From an uncultured bacterium (lineage in GTDB: Bacteria; Bacillota; Clostridia; Lachnospirales; Lachnospiraceae): 6,296 nt of DNA. Below are positions 1 to 6,296 of the stretch, in pieces. The stretch spans positions 1 through 6,296 of the forward strand of contig CAJMNU010000090.1 in NCBI GenBank assembly GCA_905214855.1. Reading direction: 5' to 3'. The notes below the pieces were generated by a model that did not search any database, was not told the origin of the DNA, and saw only the letters and a list, made by a program, of their open reading frames with translations. Every line of letters starts with the position of its first letter. The first letter of the stretch is position 1. Made by a program: the position numbers and the translations under genes.

Positions 1-1339
1 AGGCAAGACATTTGCCGATGTTGCAGGTGAGGATGAGGCAAAAGAGGCTCTCAAGGAGATCGTGGATTTCCTGCATCATCCAGAAAAGTATGCTGAGATT
101 GGTGCGACACTTCCTAAAGGAGCACTTTTGGTAGGACCTCCTGGAACAGGTAAGACTTTGCTGGCAAAAGCAGTTGCAGGTGAGGCACATGTACCGTTTT
201 TCTCTATTTCTGGATCTGAATTTGTTGAGATGTTTGTCGGAATGGGTGCTGCAAAAGTAAGAGATCTGTTTAAACAGGCAAATGAAAAAGCACCTTGTAT
301 TGTTTTTATCGATGAGATTGATACCATTGGTAAGAAACGTGATGGCAGTGGTATGACAGGCAATGATGAACGTGAGCAGACTTTGAATCAGCTCCTTACA
401 GAGATGGATGGATTTGATGGTAAAAAAGGTGTTGTTATCTTGGCAGCAACAAACCGTCCAGAGTCTTTGGATCAGGCACTCCTGCGTCCAGGACGTTTTG
501 ACAGGAGAATTCCTGTAGAGCTTCCGGATTTAAGAGGTCGTGAGGCGATTTTAAGAGTACATGGAAAAGATGTGAAGCTGGAGGATACGGTAGATTTTAA
601 CGCCATTGCACGGTCTACTTCTGGTGCAAGTGGTGCAGAGCTTGCTAATATCGTGAACGAGGCTGCCCTCAGAGCGGTTCGTATGGGAAGAAATATTGTA
701 TCACAGCAGGATCTGGAAGAGAGTGTAGAAGTCATTATCGCAGGATATCAGAGAAAGGGTGCTGTGATACCAGAGAAAGAAAAGCGTATCGTGGCATATC
801 ATGAGATTGGTCATGCCCTTGTTGCTGCATGTCAGAGCCATTCAGCGCCAGTCCATAAAATTACGATCATCCCAAGAACGTCTGGAGCATTAGGATATAC
901 GATGCAGGTGGAAGAGGGAGAAAAATTCCTGTTGAGCAAGGAAGAAGCATTGGATAAGATTGCCACATTGACAGGAGGTCGTGCGGCAGAGGAGTTCATT
1001 TTCCAGTCTATCACAACTGGTGCATCCAATGATATTGAACAGGCAACAAGGCTGGCACGTGCTATGGTGACACGTTATGGTATGAGTGACCAGTTTGGAA
1101 TGGTTGCTTTGGAAACAGTGACAAACCAGTATCTTGGCGGAGATACTTCCCTTACCTGTTCTCCAGAGACAGCAAGGAAGATTGATGAGGAAGTCATTGA
1201 GGTTGTAAAGAAGCAGTATGAAAAAGCATTGGCTATCCTCAAGGAGAATGCAGCAAAATTAAATGAACTTTCTGAATATCTTCTGGAAAAGGAGACGATC
1301 ACAGGTGAAGAGTTCATGGAGATCTTTACAAGAGAATAA
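1..1339 (+). CDS. ftsH: ATP-dependent zinc metalloprotease FtsH, 5'-truncated by window edge
   Basis: This is a membrane-anchored AAA+ protease that unfolds and degrades membrane and short-lived cytosolic proteins as a hexamer. About 445 residues are visible, reading in frame from base 2. The usual FtsH has roughly 600, so the N-terminal transmembrane and periplasmic part lies outside the window. The visible part opens with the linker [13 protein letters not shown]. It continues with Walker A GPPGTGKT (bases 134-157), pore loop FVGMGA, Walker B IVFIDEID (DE at 311-316) and the second region of homology with the two arginine fingers in RPGRFD (485-496). The peptidase domain has zinc site HEIGH (800-814), GGRAAEE, and the likely third zinc ligand Asp in ASNDIE (1031-1033). 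All catalytic residues are present, so it should be active. HEIGH replaces the more common HEAGH, which still fits HEXXH. The tail after the protease domain is short. It may be one of several FtsH paralogues; which one cannot be told here. Confidence 0.96.
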   Translation, partial: GKTFADVAGEDEAKEALKEIVDFLHHPEKYAEIGATLPKGALLVGPPGTGKTLLAKAVAGEAHVPFFSISGSEFVEMFVGMGAAKVRDLFKQANEKAPCIVFIDEIDTIGKKRDGSGMTGNDEREQTLNQLLTEMDGFDGKKGVVILAATNRPESLDQALLRPGRFDRRIPVELPDLRGREAILRVHGKDVKLEDTVDFNAIARSTSGASGAELANIVNEAALRAVRMGRNIVSQQDLEESVEVIIAGYQRKGAVIPEKEKRIVAYHEIGHALVAACQSHSAPVHKITIIPRTSGALGYTMQVEEGEKFLLSKEEALDKIATLTGGRAAEEFIFQSITTGASNDIEQATRLARAMVTRYGMSDQFGMVALETVTNQYLGGDTSLTCSPETARKIDEEVIEVVKKQYEKALAILKENAAKLNELSEYLLEKETITGEEFMEIFTRE

Positions 1340-1388
1340 AATGCAGATGTTTTGTAAGGATCAAATATTTGTATAGTGTGTATAGTAG

Positions 1389-1430
1389 AAAAAAGATGGC
1401 TGGATAGGTTGATATCCAGTCATCTTTTTT
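1389..1430 (+). terminator. Rho-independent terminator after ftsH
   Basis: A 12-bp GC-containing stem (1395-1406 with 1413-1424, one G-U pair) closes a 6-base loop at 1407-1412. It is flanked by A6 (1389-1394) and T6 (1425-1430), so the paired region can extend to 18 bp. It starts about 50 bases after the ftsH stop. The A/T flanks mean it could also act on the other strand, but no minus-strand gene ends here. Confidence 0.93.
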
Positions 1431-1670
1431 ATATAAGTAGTATAACTTATAAGGCAATAGGTATGTTGTAGGGAAAAAGAAAATCAGACCAGAAGAAAAC
1501 AAAAAATCGGAAAGATCTGGAGTTTTTTTGTTTCGAGGGATGACTTCTTTTTACAGTCGTGGTAGAATGTTTGAATGGTATTATGTAGTAAATGCATGGA
1601 GAATTTTTACAACATAAAGAGTGCAGAAATCCTATTCCTTTAGGTGTGGGATGGAAAGCACTGCTAATGT

Positions 1671-1697
1671 TTGTAAGGCATGATTCATACATATATT
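1671..1697 (+). promoter_or_regulatory. Candidate sigma-A promoter of ddl
   Basis: TTGTAA (1671-1676) could serve as -35 and TATATT (1692-1697) as -10. The 15-base spacer is short and the region is AT-rich, so chance matches are likely. Some promoter is expected here because a strong terminator lies upstream. The extended -10 at 1576-1584 is the competing choice. Confidence 0.28.
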
Positions 1698-1722
1698 GTA
1701 ATAAAAAGAAGAATAGATGCAG

Positions 1723-1727
1723 AGGAG
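1723..1727 (+). promoter_or_regulatory. Ribosome binding site fixing the ddl start
   Basis: AGGAG lies 7 bases before the ATG at 1735. An in-frame ATG at 1717 would place this site inside the coding sequence and has no Shine-Dalgarno of its own, so 1735 is preferred. Confidence 0.85.
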
Positions 1728-1734
1728 AATAAAA

Positions 1735-2769
1735 ATGAAGATTGTTGTATTAGCAGGCGGAACTAGCACAGAGAGAGATGTTTCTTTAAGTTCAGGAACA
1801 AAAATTTATAAAGCATTGAAGTCATTGGGACATCAGGCGATCCTTTTGGACGTATATTTGGGAATAGAAGGCGATTGCAGTCAGATTTTTGAAGAGGATA
1901 GAGACTGGGCATCAGGAATCCAAAATATTACACAGACAGCACCGGATATTGAGGCTGTAAAAGCAATGAGAAAAGATGGAGGAAAGAGCTTTTTTGGTCC
2001 TAATGTAATTTCTATCTGTCAGGAGGCAGATATTGCCTTTCTTGCTCTTCATGGAGAAAATGGTGAGAATGGAAAAATTCAGGCAGCGTTTGATCTTTTG
2101 GGAATCCGTTATACAGGTACGGATTATCTTAGTTCTGCGTTGGCTATGGATAAAGGACTGGCAAAAGAGATGTTTGTGTTACATCAGATTCCAACCCCAG
2201 CAGGTGTGTGCAAGACTGTGGAAGAATTGAAAAAGGGCTGTCCAAAAGAAGTGGCACTTCCTGCTGTAGTGAAAGTTTGTAATGGGGGATCTAGCGTGGG
2301 CGTTTCTATTGTGAGAAGTGAGCAGGAGTATATGGCAGCAGTTTTAGAAGCCGGAAAGTATGATAATAAGGCAATTGTAGAACAATATATAGAAGGAAGA
2401 GAATTTTCTGTTGGTGTTATTGAAGGAAAGGCACTTCCTGTTATTGAAATCGCGCCGATTGCTGGATTTTATGATTATAAGAATAAGTATCAAGCAGGAA
2501 GCACAGTGGAAACTTGTCCGGCAGATCTACCACAGAAAAAAGCAGAAGAAATGCAAAATATTGCAGAAAGAGTGTTTGAGGCGTTGCGCTTGAAAAAATA
2601 TGCAAGAATGGATTTTATGATGGATCACGAAGGCGGTCTGTATTGTCTGGAGGCAAATACACTGCCTGGCATGACACCAACCTCTTTGATGCCACAGGAA
2701 GCACAAGCAATAGGAAAGAGTTATGAGGAATTGTGTCAGTGGATCGTGGATATTTCTATGAAAGACTGA
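1735..2769 (+). CDS. ddl: D-alanine--D-alanine ligase
   Basis: This cytosolic ATP-grasp enzyme joins two D-alanines for the peptidoglycan precursor UDP-MurNAc-pentapeptide. From the ATG at 1735 it is 344 residues, within the usual range of about 300-370. The N-terminal domain begins MKIVVLAGGTSTERDVSLSSG, with the expected catalytic Glu13. ATP-grasp features are Lys140 (MDK), Lys180 (VVKV), the serine loop GSSVGV (185-190), and VEQYIEGREFSVGV. The omega loop FYDYKNKY (245-252) ends in Lys-Tyr, as in Ddl of D-Ala-D-Ala specificity, and lacks the His-containing loop of VanA-type D-lactate ligases. Metal ligands are Asp293 (RMD), Glu306 and Asn308 (LEANT), followed by LPGMTPTSL. One oddity is that the usual GEDG after the HG motif reads GENG (Asn112). 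The gene stands alone between the ftsH terminator and the uvrA promoter. D-Ala-D-Ser activity is not fully excluded. Confidence 0.94.
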   Translation: MKIVVLAGGTSTERDVSLSSGTKIYKALKSLGHQAILLDVYLGIEGDCSQIFEEDRDWASGIQNITQTAPDIEAVKAMRKDGGKSFFGPNVISICQEADIAFLALHGENGENGKIQAAFDLLGIRYTGTDYLSSALAMDKGLAKEMFVLHQIPTPAGVCKTVEELKKGCPKEVALPAVVKVCNGGSSVGVSIVRSEQEYMAAVLEAGKYDNKAIVEQYIEGREFSVGVIEGKALPVIEIAPIAGFYDYKNKYQAGSTVETCPADLPQKKAEEMQNIAERVFEALRLKKYARMDFMMDHEGGLYCLEANTLPGMTPTSLMPQEAQAIGKSYEELCQWIVDISMKD

Positions 2770-2849
2770 TAACATGTACTGCCCCGTGCCTTTAGATGAA
2801 CTTGATAAAATACTTAGGTAAAGAAATTATATAGAAATGAATGCAAAAA

Positions 2850-2863
2850 CGAACAAACGTTTG
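2850..2863. promoter_or_regulatory. LexA binding site (SOS box) upstream of uvrA
   Basis: CGAACAAACGTTTG matches the known Firmicutes SOS consensus CGAACRNRYGTTYC at 13 of 14 positions; only the last base differs. It overlaps the first three bases of the predicted -35 element of uvrA, so bound LexA would block RNA polymerase. uvrA is a classic SOS gene, which supports the call. The site sits within a wider inverted repeat, with TGCAAA at 2842-2847 and TTTGCA at 2860-2865. Confidence 0.85.
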
Positions 2864-2889
2864 CAAAATGCAGTAATTTGTGATATCAT
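2861..2889 (+). promoter_or_regulatory. uvrA promoter, extended -10 type
   Basis: The -35 is TTGCAA (2861-2866, four of six matches) and the -10 is TATCAT (2884-2889, five of six), with an ideal 17-base spacer. TGA directly before the -10 gives the TGn extended -10 motif, which can compensate for the weak -35. Transcription should start near 2896, giving a leader of about 70 bases. Confidence 0.75.
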
Positions 2890-2915
2890 ATGTTTAAATG
2901 AATGGAAGAAAAACA

Positions 2916-2936
2916 CCTCTCTTCTAAAATGAGAGG
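2916..2936 (+). other. Small hairpin in the uvrA leader
   Basis: CCTCTC (2916-2921) is perfectly complementary to GAGAGG (2931-2936) across a 9-base loop. It ends 12 bases before the Shine-Dalgarno sequence and is not followed by a T run, so it is not a terminator. CCTCTC is also partly complementary to the GGAGG of the ribosome binding site, so an effect on translation is conceivable but unproven. Confidence 0.4.
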
Positions 2937-2948
2937 ATCAATGTGCCT

Positions 2949-2955
2949 AAGGAGG
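2949..2955 (+). promoter_or_regulatory. Ribosome binding site fixing the uvrA start
   Basis: AAGGAGG is a strong Shine-Dalgarno sequence, 11 bases before the ATG at 2967. It lies inside the reading frame that would begin with GTG at 2943, which argues against that upstream start. Confidence 0.85.
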
Positions 2956-2966
2956 AAGTTGACGTA

Positions 2967-5801
2967 ATGGCGAAACAATATATCAGGATTCGCGGGGCAA
3001 ATGAACATAATTTAAAAAATATTTCTTTAGATATTCCAAGGAATGAACTGGTGGTTTTGACTGGATTGAGTGGATCTGGCAAATCATCTTTAGCTTTTGA
3101 TACAATCTATGCGGAAGGGCAGAGACGTTATATGGAATCTCTGTCCTCCTATGCGAGACAGTTTTTGGGGCAGATGGAAAAACCGGATGTAGAGAATATA
3201 GAGGGGCTTTCACCGGCAATTTCCATTGATCAGAAATCTACAAACCGTAATCCTCGTTCTACTGTTGGAACAGTGACAGAGATTTATGATTATATGAGAC
3301 TCTTATATGCCAGAATTGGCATTCCGCACTGTCCAAAATGTGGCAGAGAGATACGCAGGCAGACGATCGATCAGATGGTGGATCAATTGATGGAATTGCC
3401 GGAACGGACGAAGATCCAGCTGCTTGCTCCGGTTGTGCGGGGACGTAAGGGAGAACATGTCAAGGTCTTAGAGAGTGCCAGAAAGAGCGGTTATGTCCGT
3501 GTGCGGATTGATGGAAGTATTTATGAGCTTTCTGAAGAGATAAAATTGAATAAGAATAATAAACACAATATAGAAATCGTGGTGGATCGTCTGATCATTC
3601 GAGAGGGGATAGAGAAAAGGCTGACAGACTCCATTGAGACGGTGATGAAGCTGTCTGATGGTCTCATGATCGTCGATGTATCAGATGCAGATGCCATGAA
3701 TTTTAGCCAGAGTTTTGCATGTCCAGATTGCAATATCAGCATAGAAGAAGTAGAACCGAGAAGTTTTTCTTTTAATAATCCTTTTGGTGCGTGTCCTGAT
3801 TGTTTTGGTTTAGGATATAAGATGGAATTTGATCTGGATCTGATGATCCCAGACAAGAGCCTGAGCATTGCACAGGGAGCGATCGTAGTGCTTGGATGGC
3901 AGTCCTGCACAGATAAGAACAGTTTTAGCCGTGCAATTTTAGATGCATTGGCAAAAGAATATCATTTTAGTCTGGAAACTCCTTTTGAAGAATATCCAGA
4001 AGAGATCAAGGATATTTTGGTGTATGGAACACATGGGAAAGAAGTGAAAGTGCATTATCGCGGTCAGCGAGGAGAAGGTGTTTATGATGTTGCATTTGAA
4101 GGTCTGATCGAGAATGTAAACAGACGTTATCGTGAGACGTTTTCTGAGAGTTCCAAAGCAGAGTATGAGAGCTATATGAGAATCACACCATGTCCGACCT
4201 GTCATGGTCAGCGTCTAAAAAAGACATCACTGGCAGTGACAGTTGGGGGCAAGAATATTTATGAGGCAACCAATTTATCTATTGTAAAATTCAAAGAATT
4301 TCTGGATCAGTTGAAATTGACGCCAACGCAGGAGATGATAGGGGAGCAGATCTTAAAAGAGATCAAGTCCAGAGTGAGTTTTCTGATCAATGTGGGATTG
4401 GATTATCTGGCACTTTCAAGGGCAACCGGGACATTATCAGGAGGTGAAGCACAAAGAATCCGTCTGGCAACTCAGATTGGCTCTGGACTGGTTGGGGTGG
4501 CTTATATATTAGATGAACCAAGTATTGGTCTGCATCAGAGAGACAATGATAAATTGTTGAATACGCTGTTTCATCTGCGTGATCTGGGAAATAGTGTTCT
4601 TGTGGTAGAACATGATGAAGATACGATGAGAGCAGCAGATTGTATTGTGGATATTGGTCCGGGTGCAGGTGAGCATGGAGGTCAGGTGGTTGCAATTGGG
4701 ACTGCAGAGGAGATCATGCAGTGTGAGAAATCGATCACTGGAGCATATCTGAGTGGAAGAATCTGTATTCCTGTTCCTACACAGAGAAAGAAACCAATAG
4801 GATGGCTGACAGTCCGTGGAGCTTCAGAGAATAATTTAAAGAAGATCAATGTAGATTTCCCTTTGGGTGTGATGACTTGTGTGACAGGAGTTTCAGGTTC
4901 TGGCAAGAGTTCTCTTGTAAATGAAATCTTATATAAGGCACTTGCTAAAAAATTGAATAGGGCAAGGACGATCCCCGGAAAGCACGATGGAATTGATGGA
5001 ATCGAGCAGTTAGATAAGGTAATTGCAATTGACCAGTCTCCGATTGGAAGAACACCAAGATCAAACCCTGCGACATATACTGGGGTGTTTGACCAGATCC
5101 GAGAATTGTTTGCAGCTACTTCCGACGCAAAAGCAAAGGGATATTCTAAGGGAAGATTTAGTTTTAATGTAAAAGGTGGACGATGTGAGGCATGCAGTGG
5201 AGATGGTATCATCAAGATCGAAATGCATTTTCTGCCAGATGTCTATGTACCATGTGAAGTATGTCATGGAAAACGCTATAATAGGGAAACTTTAGAGGTT
5301 AAATATAAAGGAAAGAGTATTTATGACGTCTTAAATATGACAGTAGAAGAAGCATTGAAGTTTTTTGAGAATGTTCCATCTATTGCCAGAAAGATTGCAA
5401 CATTAAATGATGTAGGACTTTCTTATATCCGTTTGGGACAACCCTCTACAGAATTATCCGGAGGAGAAGCACAGAGAATTAAATTAGCAACAGAGCTTTC
5501 CAGACGCAGTACAGGAAAGACAATTTATATTTTGGATGAACCGACAACAGGACTGCATTTTGCAGATGTCCATAAGTTGATCGAGATTTTGAAACGTCTG
5601 ACAGATGGTGGAAATACAGTGATCGTGATCGAACATAATCTGGATGTGATCAAAACAGCAGATTATCTGATCGATATTGGACCTGAGGGCGGAGATAAAG
5701 GTGGAACGGTGATCGCAAAGGGAACACCAGAAGAAGTAGCAGACAATCCAATTTCCTATACAGGAAAGTATGTCAAAAAATATCTGGAACAGAAGAAATA
5801 G
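2967..5801 (+). CDS. uvrA: Excinuclease ABC subunit A (UvrA)
   Basis: This is the DNA damage sensor of nucleotide excision repair, a dimeric ABC-type ATPase that finds distorted DNA and loads UvrB. From ATG 2967 it is 944 residues, normal for the family, and the protein begins [18 protein letters not shown] as expected. The first ATPase half has Walker [10 protein letters not shown] (33-41), signature LSGGEAQ (490-496) and Walker B ILDEP (514-518). The second has GVSGSGKSS (641-649), LSGGEAQ (830-836) and ILDEP (855-859). Zinc modules are complete: CPKC (122-125) with CPTC (409-412), CPDC (252-255) with CPDC (276-279), and CEAC (740-743) with CEVC (763-766). No frameshift or missing key residue is seen. 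Expression should rise on DNA damage through the LexA box at 2850. uvrB, often its neighbour in Firmicutes, is not in the window: ddl lies upstream and a convergent gene downstream. Confidence 0.98.
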   Translation: MAKQYIRIRGANEHNLKNISLDIPRNELVVLTGLSGSGKSSLAFDTIYAEGQRRYMESLSSYARQFLGQMEKPDVENIEGLSPAISIDQKSTNRNPRSTVGTVTEIYDYMRLLYARIGIPHCPKCGREIRRQTIDQMVDQLMELPERTKIQLLAPVVRGRKGEHVKVLESARKSGYVRVRIDGSIYELSEEIKLNKNNKHNIEIVVDRLIIREGIEKRLTDSIETVMKLSDGLMIVDVSDADAMNFSQSFACPDCNISIEEVEPRSFSFNNPFGACPDCFGLGYKMEFDLDLMIPDKSLSIAQGAIVVLGWQSCTDKNSFSRAILDALAKEYHFSLETPFEEYPEEIKDILVYGTHGKEVKVHYRGQRGEGVYDVAFEGLIENVNRRYRETFSESSKAEYESYMRITPCPTCHGQRLKKTSLAVTVGGKNIYEATNLSIVKFKEFLDQLKLTPTQEMIGEQILKEIKSRVSFLINVGLDYLALSRATGTLSGGEAQRIRLATQIGSGLVGVAYILDEPSIGLHQRDNDKLLNTLFHLRDLGNSVLVVEHDEDTMRAADCIVDIGPGAGEHGGQVVAIGTAEEIMQCEKSITGAYLSGRICIPVPTQRKKPIGWLTVRGASENNLKKINVDFPLGVMTCVTGVSGSGKSSLVNEILYKALAKKLNRARTIPGKHDGIDGIEQLDKVIAIDQSPIGRTPRSNPATYTGVFDQIRELFAATSDAKAKGYSKGRFSFNVKGGRCEACSGDGIIKIEMHFLPDVYVPCEVCHGKRYNRETLEVKYKGKSIYDVLNMTVEEALKFFENVPSIARKIATLNDVGLSYIRLGQPSTELSGGEAQRIKLATELSRRSTGKTIYILDEPTTGLHFADVHKLIEILKRLTDGGNTVIVIEHNLDVIKTADYLIDIGPEGGDKGGTVIAKGTPEEVADNPISYTGKYVKKYLEQKK

Positions 5802-5868
5802 GATAAAGATAAATAAAGTACAGATCGATATTATAAAAAGAAATCAAGGTAAAAAGATTGAAACGTGT

Positions 5869-5931
5869 AATATGGCATGCCTTAGAGAAATATTCTCAAA
5901 TTGGGCATGCCATATTTAAAATTAGTTTTTT
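5869..5931 (+). terminator. Hairpin in the convergent spacer, probable uvrA terminator
   Basis: Bases 5869-5881 pair perfectly with 5904-5916 over 13 bp. The 22-base loop holds a smaller hairpin, GAGAA (5885-5889) with TTCTC (5893-5897). T6 follows at 5926-5931, nine bases after the stem, so it is not a textbook terminator. Its position between two genes that face each other favours a termination or transcript-end role. On the minus strand the first T-rich stretch lies even further from the stem. Confidence 0.6.
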
Positions 5932-5939
5932 CCTATGAT

Positions 5940-6296
5940 TTATATTAAGTTATTGTCGGAAGCTGCCTTGTAATACACTGCAAGAGGAAGAAGGGATTGA
6001 GCAAAGTTTTTAGTTCCATTTCCTTGATTGATCACAGAATCTCCCACATGTTTTTTTCCAGATACAGCATTTTTGGAAGGTTCATTCATTGCGTTGTAAA
6101 ATGTTACAAGTCCAGGTTTTAGATATTTGGCATCTCCTGACAATTCATAAGCATTCTGGAGCGCTTCAAGGATCAAAGTATTATTGCCGCTTCTTGCAAG
6201 GCTTGGAAGTTCTTTGTAGTAGAATGTACCATCTTCCAGAAGACAATTTTCTATCATATCATCAACAGCATCTAAGATCATTTCTTTGATGTGTTC
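5940..6296 (-). CDS. C-terminal part of an unidentified, probably helical protein
   Basis: The reading frame stays open from the right edge to a TAA at 5940-5942, giving 118 visible residues. The first visible residues are EHIKEM, and the Met at 6281 is probably internal since no Shine-Dalgarno precedes it. I do not recognise the family with confidence. The segment has LEDGTFYYKELPSLAR, then LILEALQNAYELSGDAKYLKPGL, a pattern of paired amphipathic helices with a G-D-x-x-Y-L turn. This recalls alpha/alpha-toroid (six-hairpin) proteins such as some glycosidases and polysaccharide lyases. A glycine/asparagine-rich stretch VINQGNGTKNF and a final helix ending KAASDNNLI follow. No membrane segment is seen in the visible part. 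It faces uvrA and is not in its operon. The coding call is supported by the protein-like composition; the fold is inference and the function unknown. Confidence 0.72.
   Translation of the reverse strand, partial: EHIKEMILDAVDDMIENCLLEDGTFYYKELPSLARSGNNTLILEALQNAYELSGDAKYLKPGLVTFYNAMNEPSKNAVSGKKHVGDSVINQGNGTKNFAQSLLPLAVYYKAASDNNLI

Larger units (their letters stand above)
1431..1734. other. AT-rich spacer between ftsH terminator and ddl
   Basis: About 300 bp with no convincing gene on either strand. It holds a possible extended -10 (TGGTATTAT, 1576-1584) without a good -35. It also holds a small possible fold in which AGTGC (1620-1624) pairs with GCACT (1658-1662) around a CCTA/TAGG stem. It ends in the ddl promoter candidate and ribosome binding site. 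I do not recognise a riboswitch or T-box motif. Confidence 0.5.

Noticed and set aside
1489..1529. Possible second terminator: CCAGA and TCTGG followed by a T tract
   Set aside because: The stem is only 5 bp with a 21-base loop, too weak to support, and a far better terminator lies 60 bases upstream.
1447..1692. 81-codon minus-strand reading frame in the ftsH-ddl spacer
   Set aside because: There is no Shine-Dalgarno before its ATG, the composition is not protein-like (Ser, Phe, His and Pro rich from an AT-rich spacer), and it overlaps the likely ddl promoter region.
1717..1734. Upstream in-frame ATG for ddl
   Set aside because: It would place the AGGAG site inside the gene and add six residues before the family-typical start MKIVVLAGG.
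2943..2966. Upstream in-frame GTG for uvrA
   Set aside because: The AAGGAGG ribosome binding site lies within this extension, and the protein from ATG 2967 already matches the normal UvrA N-terminus.
4682..5215. 177-codon minus-strand reading frame within uvrA
   Set aside because: It lies wholly opposite the conserved UvrA C-terminal half, including its Walker A motif, and is explained by codon bias of uvrA.
6089..6289. 66-codon plus-strand reading frame at the right edge
   Set aside because: It is antisense to the minus-strand frame that stays open to the window edge, and its composition looks like a shadow of that gene.

Overview
The window is an ordinary chromosomal stretch from a low-GC Gram-positive bacterium. 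Gene style, purine-rich Shine-Dalgarno sites, AT-rich spacers and the protein sequences point to Clostridia, most likely Lachnospiraceae. That placement rests on sequence style, not on a search. I found no CRISPR array, insertion sequence, integrase, tRNA or rRNA, and nothing that supports a new defence or mobile system.

Layout: (1) positions 1-1339 (+) hold the C-terminal two thirds of an FtsH-type membrane AAA+ zinc metalloprotease, cut by the window edge. A strong intrinsic terminator follows at 1389-1430. (2) A spacer of about 300 bp leads to ddl (1735-2769, +), a D-alanine--D-alanine ligase with its own Shine-Dalgarno site. (3) A 197-bp spacer carries a near-consensus Firmicutes LexA (SOS) box that abuts and slightly overlaps an extended -10 promoter. 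This drives uvrA (2967-5801, +), a full-length excinuclease ABC subunit A. (4) The convergent spacer 5802-5939 contains a 13-bp perfect hairpin followed by a T tract. (5) At 5940-6296 (-) lies the C-terminal end of an unrecognised, probably all-helical protein that runs off the right edge.

The three recognised genes serve separate housekeeping jobs: membrane and cytosolic protein quality control, peptidoglycan precursor synthesis, and nucleotide excision repair. The terminator separates ftsH from ddl. The promoter and LexA box before uvrA make uvrA its own SOS-controlled unit, although no terminator is visible between ddl and uvrA, so some read-through is possible. The most informative non-coding signal is the LexA box and promoter arrangement at 2850-2889. 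Upstream in-frame start codons for ddl (1717) and uvrA (2943) are probably not used, because the Shine-Dalgarno sites lie downstream of them.
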